Assembly: GCA_029851415.1 (NCBI GenBank)
Contig: CM056741.1
Coordinates: forward strand, 61,990,282-62,054,281
Length of the DNA stretch: 64,000 bases
Source of the DNA: Eretmocerus hayati
Lineage: Eukaryota; Arthropoda; Insecta; Hymenoptera; Aphelinidae
Direction: 5' to 3'
Below the pieces are notes generated by a model that worked only from the letters and a program-made list of their open reading frames with translations, was not told the DNA's origin and searched no databases. Positions 57,717-64,000 of this stretch are shown piece by piece. Positions within the stretch are counted from its first letter, which is position 1. Each line of letters starts with the position of its first letter. Both the position numbers and the translations under genes were made by a program.

Positions 57717-60289
57717 AATACAGGAATATGGTCAACTGGGTATTGATTCCACATTTACAATTGGATTAGGTGAGTAATGTCTTCATGAAACGATTTGTCT
57801 TCCAAATAGTAGTGTCTCCAAAAATTCCCAGACTAGACATCTGATTTTCAATAGTTTTCCGATAACTGTCTGAGTTGAGACTACAAGAGTTTGGTAGCTA
57901 ACTTTAGACTCCCTCAAATCTTAAGCAAGATTTAGTCTGATGAAAATGGAATCCAGCAGTAACAATATTCGTTACCACCAATGTATTTTGGGTTCGACTT
58001 TAGGATTTCAAGTATTCCATTGAAGCCAATTGTACGAATTCAATACAACTAATGTACGTTAGCATTTATTATCTGGATTTATGAAAAAGAGGTTTGGTAG
58101 AAAGAGTGATATTTAACTTTCGAAAATTTGAAAATTCGAATCTCATTTTCAATCATTCCTCATGATGATGTCAAAAGAAGCAATGTAATCTAAATTTACG
58201 AACAATGATTTTCAAAATGCTGAGCTTTCACATTACGTAGGTTGAGTCTGTTCATTGAGGAATACTTGTCCATTTTTTGAAACATCCAATCCAAAAAAAT
58301 TGCCATATTTAGGACTGATTCCAGTAGCCTTATGAGGAGGCGAGTTGAAAAGTCCCTCGAACGTTATTCAGAGCGGTTTTTTAGAGAGAATCTGAGTCGA
58401 TATAAAATTACTTGCGAATACCTAGAAAATTCTAGAGTATTCACATTGCAATTATTCAGGAAAAAAATGTGTCGGAAGTCGTTAAATTTTCAACATCTGA
58501 TATAATTTTACCGGGACCTGAATTTTAGCACGAATCCAAAGCAGAGAGCCGGAGAGCTTTATATCACAGTAAAGTAGATGATGTAGGGTTCAAGCTCTTG
58601 CGAGATCGTAAGTAAAATCTCGTGGTTGCATGAGTGAGCACGAGCTCTCCGTAACTCTGAACAGACGCGCAGTGGTTAGCATCGGTATGCGGTGCGCCCT
58701 CCAAGCGTGATCTCAACCCATTACTTATACTTGCCGAGGTGAGACTACAGGCCCACTGCACTTATTGATCGTATACTACGTCAGACCGGATATCACACGA
58801 AATACTCTATATACTTAAATAGTGCCTCCTTACTTCTCCCGAGGACAAGTGGTAAAAAAAAAACTCAAAAACGCATCAAGCCAAGCGGAAGGTGCAGGTG
58901 GTTACACATACATACATAGATTTTATACACATTTGTAACGAATGAGATTTGCCAGGTGTGCCTTAGGAAAAAATCACCTTGACCCCGTGCGTGACGTTTC
59001 GAATAGTGGCCAGTAGTGGCTGGCAGTTTTTAGTGTACGTCATTGGTTTGCGAGCCTGGTGGTTGCATAGAGCTTTGATGTGAGCCCACTTGCATCGCGT
59101 GCAAGATCATCTTGATATGGATGCATAACTCGTGCTCGCGCTGTATGTGTCCGCTGGGTTGGACTTGCTGCAAAATGCGGGCTACTCCCTAGACGCATTT
59201 ATAGCATGGCTAGTTTGCCTCGCCTGCATGAATTTCCTGAGTGAACTACCCCGCGGGGTGGTTAAAAGACGTTTTGAGAAAAATCGACCGACCGCCTTGG
59301 TTATTATTTGCACCCTCATGCCGTGAGACTCAAGGAATCTCGGCACTGCCCTGTATCGAGCGAATTTTCTTCGCCTGCATTTGGATCGAACGTGCTTGGA
59401 GTCTTACACTTGGCGAGAAATTTTTTTCTTTTAGAACATTTTCCCCCCTAGAATTAGAGCATTCTTCAAAACCTGGAATCAAAATTTAAATTACTTGTTC
59501 GTTTGTGTGTCTATCGCCAAATATTTGTCTCTTTCAAAGTTGACGTCAATGATCTTTATAGTGCTTCAACTCTGGATTCGCCCTATAGACTCAGTAAGTC
59601 ACAAGGCGCAACAAGATCTCATTCATTTCACAAAATGATACGTTTTCGTTCAAAAAACTACTGAGCATAACTGTAGTGATCTACTGGATATCATATTTTC
59701 GAATATGTACTAGAATCCTTGCTAAAGCTGCCGATACTTTTACATATTTAATACGATCGGCGATAGGACTCGGCAAGAATGCAAGTCGAGAGTCAATATT
59801 CTAGCAAAATTCTGCGCACCTATGGAGGATATTAGTGTAAATGCAATATCTACTGTCCTTGGTAAGAAAGACCAAGAGTAACATTTTATCGAGAAAGAGA
59901 CAAAGATACTACCTTACAGATTTCAGCACGACCTATCCAATGAAGCTCGAACCATCGCTCTATCAGTTTTAATTTTTTTCAATAAAGGTAATAAATACTA
60001 CCGGTACTAGAATCGACGTTCAGAAAATTGTGAAAGTCAGCACAGTTCTAGATTAGGATTTCAAAGTGCTTCAGTTGGAATTTCAGAAGCCTTCAGTATC
60101 GGGGAAAAAAGTTCTGAGCGTTTTTGTAAAAGCCGTTTAACACGGAGTCTTATGGAAAAGGAAGTGGTTATTCGCACACCTCCCGTGTAGAGTCCGTGTA
60201 AAAAACCTCGGGAGTACGTGTAAAACGGACATTTTCCGTGCGCGTCCGTGTGGCTCTTTGACAAGAAGGGGAAGAGCTTGCAAGCTCAA
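57717..60289. other. Non-coding stretch, nothing recognised
   Basis: No supported gene. From about 60130 diverged CCGTGTAAA phrases foreshadow the minisatellite. A tRNA-like string near 58675 was examined and rejected. Confidence 0.35.
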
Positions 60290-61420
60290 TGTCCGTTTCT
60301 GTCCGTTCGACTCGCCGTTTTTTTCCGTTTTGCCGCAATCACCCTCTCCAGCCCGCCCGTTTCGGTCCGTGAGATGTGGTCCGTCTTTGTCCGTGCGCTC
60401 GTCCGTTTTTTTCCGTTTTGCAAGAAATCCTCAGTTAAGCACGCCCGTTTCGGTCCGTGAGATGTGGTCCGTTTTTGTCCGTGCGATCGTCCGTTTTTTT
60501 CCGTTTCGCAGGAAATACTCAGTCAAGCACGCCCGTTTCGGTCCGTGAGACTTTGTCCGTTTTTGTCCGTGCACTCGTCCGTTTTTTTCCGTTTTGCAAG
60601 AAATCCTCAGTTAAGCACGCCCGTTTCGGTCCGTGAGATCTGGTCCGTTTTTGTCCGTGCGCTCGTCCGTTTTTTTCCGTTTTGCAAGAAATCCTCAGTT
60701 AAGCACGCCCGTTTCGGTCCGTGAGATCTGGTCCGTTTTTGTCCGTGCGCTCGTCCGTTTTTTTCCGTTTTGCAGGAAATACTCAGCCAAGCACGCCCGT
60801 TTCGGTCCGTGAGACTTTGTCCGTTTTTGTCCGTGCGCTCGTCCGTTTTTTTCCGTTTTGCAGGAAATACTCAGTCAAGCACGCCCGTTTTGGTCCGTGA
60901 GACTTTGTCCGTTTTTGTCCGTGCGCTCGTCCGTTTTTTTCCGTTTTGCAAGGAATACTCAGTTAAGCACGCCCGTTTCGGTCCGTGAGATGTGGTCCGT
61001 TTTTGTCCGTGCGCTCGTCCGTTTTTTTGCGTTTTGCAAGAAATCCTCAGTTAAGCACGCCCGTTTCGGTCCGTGAGATGTGGTCCGTTTTTTGTCCGTG
61101 CGATCGTCCGTTTTTTTCCGTTTTGCAAGAAATACTCAGTCAAGCACGCCCGTTTCGGTCGGTGAGACTTTGTTCGTTTTTGTTCGTGCGCTCGTCCGTT
61201 TTCTTCCGTTTTGCAAGAAATCCTCAGTTAAGCACGCCCGTTTCGGTCCGTGAAATGTGGTCCGTTTTTGTCCGTGCGCTCGTCCGTTTTTTCCGTTTTG
61301 CAGGAAATACTCAGTCAAGCATGCCCGTTTCGGCCCGTGAGATCTGGTCCGTTTTTGTCCGTGCGCTCGTTCGTTTTTTTTTCGTTTTGCAAGAAAAAGT
61401 CAAGCACGCCCGTTTCTCGT
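60290..61420. repeat. 88-bp minisatellite, about 13 copies
   Basis: Units contain TCGTCCGTTTTTTTCCGTTT, TGCAAGAAATCCTCAGTTAA, GCACGCCCGTTTCGGTCCGT and a GAGATSTGGTCCG or GAGACTTTGTCCG variant. The phrase CGCCCGTTTCGGTCCGTGAG recurs at about 60352, 60440, 60528, 60616, 60704, 60792 and so on to 61405, an 88-bp step. Two alternating variants (AAATCCTCAGTT and AAATACTCAGTC) suggest a higher-order structure. As 88 is not a multiple of three, the open frames across it shift and are not genes. Confidence 0.92.
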
Positions 61421-62076
61421 CCATGCGGGCTTGTTCGTTCCCCTCGTTCTGTCCTTATTACATATATCGATAAACTGGGAGTCGCATGCAATGTCTTCAT
61501 ACCGCACTATTCCTTGTTTGTCACTCAAGCATATACAGTAGATGATATCTGAAGTGAGTCAACCCCCCCCCCCTTATTCCTATGCCCCGCTCGAACGATT
61601 CCATAACGCTTGCTACTCGCTGGCTTCTGTCCGTCATATAGCGCGAGCGAATGAAAGCTACAAATTAGTAGTGAAATAAGATTCCCTATCCCTAGTACAC
61701 TTCCTTGTTCGAATTCAGTCAATCAAATTCCAGGGACCGGGGAGGGGCGTATAAATCGTCGACTTCCTATCTTCTCACGAATTTGACAGGAGAATCTGTG
61801 ATTCGACCATCCTTCCTGCGTGGTCGTGTATAAAAAATTCTACACGATACAAAAAGAGGATATCAGCTCATGTCTCAAATCAATTACTCAGCTCACTCAT
61901 TCCATCTCATGTCACAGTATGTTTCTCCCCTTCCATCATTTTTTCCCCTTAATCCAAACTTGGCAAAAATGACCATCTTTTCCTTCTCTAATTCTATCTG
62001 AGATCAAGACATGGGTCTCGATTCCCTCAATAATACCTTTGATAACTTGGATCTAGCTCTCCAGGATCAATTGTAA
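61421..62076. other. Spacer with a poly-C tract
   Basis: Nothing recognised except a C run at about 61563-61573. Confidence 0.4.
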
Positions 62077-63009
62077 CACTGGCATTCATAGTCGTTATAA
62101 TCCCAGAGTTAAGAATTGATCCGCGGGTTAGGCACTGTAATCGGCGTGGACAAAAAGTGACATCAAGTCTGAGGTGTTCTGCTGCATCGGGACAATGTGA
62201 GCTGAATAAACAGTCTATGATTTATTTTTCTGCCACACCGATTACAGCGCCTAATAGTCCGCTTGCTATAATGGAGATCCAAAATTAATTCGGGTAGAGA
62301 CTTTCGAGGGATAGATCTGATGTAGAATTTTGCGCTGAATCCGAATCTGAATCGACCCGGGACGCCAAATGGCCCTGAAAAAAAATGGCGGCGGGTCAAA
62401 GTTCAAAAGACCGTGTTTTTAGCGATTATGTCAAGAACTACGAGTCGGACGTGAAAAAAGTTGGATTCAAAATTGAAGATCTACTCGAACAAACATTTTG
62501 AGATTCTGCGGAAGTGAATGTGATCAAAATTGGATGAGCTAGAGCGAGTGAAAGTTTTACCATTAGGGCACCCTACTAGGGCCAACGCGCGCGTATATAT
62601 AGATATAGTGGTGGTGATACAGGCCCGCGCGCTCACGTTTCCACGCCAAAACTTTCACTCGCTCTAGCTCATCCAATTTTGATCACATTCACTTCCGCAA
62701 TATCTCAAAATGTTTGTTTTAACGAGATCTTCAATTTTGAATCGAACTTTTTTCACGTCCGAGTCGTAGTTCTCGAATTGATTGCTAAATCATGGTTTTT
62801 TGAACTTTGACCCGCCGCCATTTTTTGTAGGGACATTTGGCGTCCCGGATCGATCCAGATTCAGCGCAAAATTCTACATAAGATCTATCCCTCAAAAGTC
62901 TTTACCCGAATTAATTTTGATTTAGCATAGGATTGAGATTATAGCGGGCGGACTATAATCCGCTGATCAATTCTCAACTCTCGGGTTATAACGACTATGA
63001 ATACCAGTG
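62077..63009. mobile_element. 933-bp foldback with TAA duplications (Harbinger-like)
   Basis: TAA at 62074-62076 and 63010-63012 flank ends CACTGGCATTCATAGTCG and CGACTATGAATACCAGTG, inverse with one mismatch. The arms, over 350 bp, pair through GACCCGCCGCCATTTTT-type strings to GAGCGAGTGAAAGTTTT and its inverse near the centre. The loop (about 62560-62640) holds GGCCAACGCGCGCG and TATATATAGATATAG. A three-base TAA target is typical of PIF/Harbinger elements. No transposase. Confidence 0.7.
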
Positions 63010-63049
63010 TAAGGGGATGTTCATTACATATCTCTAAAATTGAGACAAT

Positions 63050-64000
63050 CCTACGTTAAATCTATGTGGTCTGAATTTTTCGTACTCAAGACCGAGTCCC
63101 AAAAACATCTCGTATACGTGTCATTTCAGCAGACGAAAATGGGTTGAATTGTCTTGTGCTTTTGATTCGATGTATTTAATAGAATGCCGTATTCAATCAT
63201 GATCAAGATCCTGTTCTCGCCAATTAATTTGAACTTCGCAGGTGATCTTTTTGTGAAGAATAACCTCAGTTTCCATTGAGAATGGTCTCGAAAGTCTCAA
63301 TGGATGCTCATGCGCTTTAAATGGCCTTTAGCTATTAGAGCAGGCTGCCATTAGGGCATGTCTTCCATCGAAGCGCATGCCATGCCTTGGCGCACGACAC
63401 GGCGCACCGTCGGCACACAGACTCATGCAAGGAATGCCCTCATGCAATAATACCCGTTTCTGTTCGGAAACGTTTTCTCTCATACGCTATCACGAGTTTT
63501 CGTTACAAACATGCTCTCTCAATACCCTAAAGTTGAAAATTGTCAACAGAAGTGCTTTGTGAGTAAAAACAAACATCGGCGAGTTAGCCTGTGTGCCGTG
63601 TTGCACACCATGTCATGTGTCATGGGATATCATGCTCTTTAATTGGAGTCACACCCTCACTGAAAGAATTGAGTTTGAGGGAATGGCTCATAGAGTCTTT
63701 CGGATCGCTCCAGGCCTGTCTGTAACCTATTTTTTCCACAAGAACGCAAAAGGCAACATCAAATTTGGGAGCTTCAGTGTAAACAAAGAATGATTTTTCG
63801 AAAAACTCACGTTCCAGTGAAAATTACCTTTTTTAGTCGAGGAGGCTCCCAAGTCACCAAAAAAAATTTCACGCGATTCTGATAGATTTTTTGATGCCCT
63901 TCACTTGCCGAGAACTGAGAATTCATATCAGTCAAAGAACTCGAGATATTCTCATTCTGTTGAATATAAAAGCATCATTTTGGACACGATGAATCTCCGC
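63050..64000. mobile_element. Diverged arm of the giant-foldback family, cut by the window end
   Basis: Colinear with the right arm of the 2.07-kb palindrome: TGTGGTCTGAATTTTT, GTGTCATTTCAGCAG, TTTCCATTGAGAATGG, GGAGGCTCCCAAGTCAC, TTTTTGATGCCCTTCA, and CTCGAGATATTCTCATT followed by GAATATAAAAGCATC. Identity is clearly lower than between the arms of the intact copy. A CpG-richer insert at about 63330-63440 has no counterpart there. Whether the other arm exists lies beyond the window. Confidence 0.65.

Noticed and set aside
58650..58740. tRNA- or snRNA-like string (CGCAGTGGTTAGCATCGG and ATACTTGCCGAGGTGAG)
   Set aside because: An A-box-like string is present but no matching B box on the same strand, and the ATACTTGCC resemblance to U1 does not extend into the U1 stem-loops.
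60290..61420. Regular repeats considered as a CRISPR array
   Set aside because: The whole 88-bp unit repeats with no variable spacers, and the window is eukaryotic.
60258..61473. Long plus-strand frames with repeated Arg/Phe-rich peptides
   Set aside because: They are translations of the 88-bp minisatellite; the period is not a multiple of three, so each frame changes from unit to unit.

Overview
The window is eukaryotic nuclear DNA, most likely from an insect. It has spliced genes with GT..AG introns and an insect-type mix of mobile DNA: non-LTR retrotransposon remains, piggyBac-, pogo/Tc1- and Harbinger-type short elements, and many foldback elements. Hymenoptera is my best guess from the AT-rich background with GC-rich islets, but this is weak and I cannot name a genus. 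There is no sign of bacterial, viral or plasmid organisation. Most of the 64 kb is repeat-derived or featureless non-coding DNA.

Layout. 1-775: remains of a non-LTR element ORF1 (CCHC zinc knuckle) in two opposed pieces. 1000-6400: a tandem array of about ten ~580-bp modules, each with an acceptor-like site, a GC-rich exon-like block, a consensus splice donor and an AT-rich intron-like tail. 7060-11240: a second tandem array (period 1022-1024 bp, one older copy) sharing a 129-bp block that is far better conserved than its flanks. 12132-12509: another ORF1 fragment. 12.5-23.3 kb: little I can support beyond microsatellites, a small foldback and a GC-rich islet. 23284-25858: a nested palindrome containing two near-identical ~977-bp foldback elements and a ~427-bp foldback. 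28.7-31.7 kb: a 127-bp hairpin element, the 3' tail of a LINE, and a 2.07-kb near-perfect palindrome.

The one clearly intact gene is a Ctr-family copper transporter on the + strand (four coding exons, 32437-34672, 131 codons). Its second intron holds a tRNA-like sequence inside a foldback that is itself split by an 836-bp piggyBac-type element with TTAA target duplications. About 1.3 kb downstream lies an ORF for a 73-residue single-pass membrane microprotein. After that come a cluster of three short inverted-repeat elements (36.4-37.7 kb), a degenerate GAAGTACC-type array (40.6-41.2 kb), a TTAA-flanked hairpin next to a larger foldback whose arms carry related ORFs (46.4-47.5 kb), a decayed Jockey/CR1-like LINE on the - strand (49.9-52.4 kb), and a trypsin-like serine protease gene on the - strand (53.0-54.9 kb) with at least two frame breaks. 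A possible secreted-peptide first exon with TATA and initiator matches lies at about 57.0 kb. 60290-61420 is an 88-bp minisatellite of about 13 copies. The right end has a 933-bp TAA-flanked foldback (62077-63009), abutted by a diverged arm of the same family as the 2.07-kb palindrome.

The genes do not form a pathway. The unifying feature is the density of self-complementary DNA. The most promising unexplained structures are the exon-module array, the 129-bp conserved cores and the 2.07-kb palindrome, which would make a long double-stranded RNA if transcribed.
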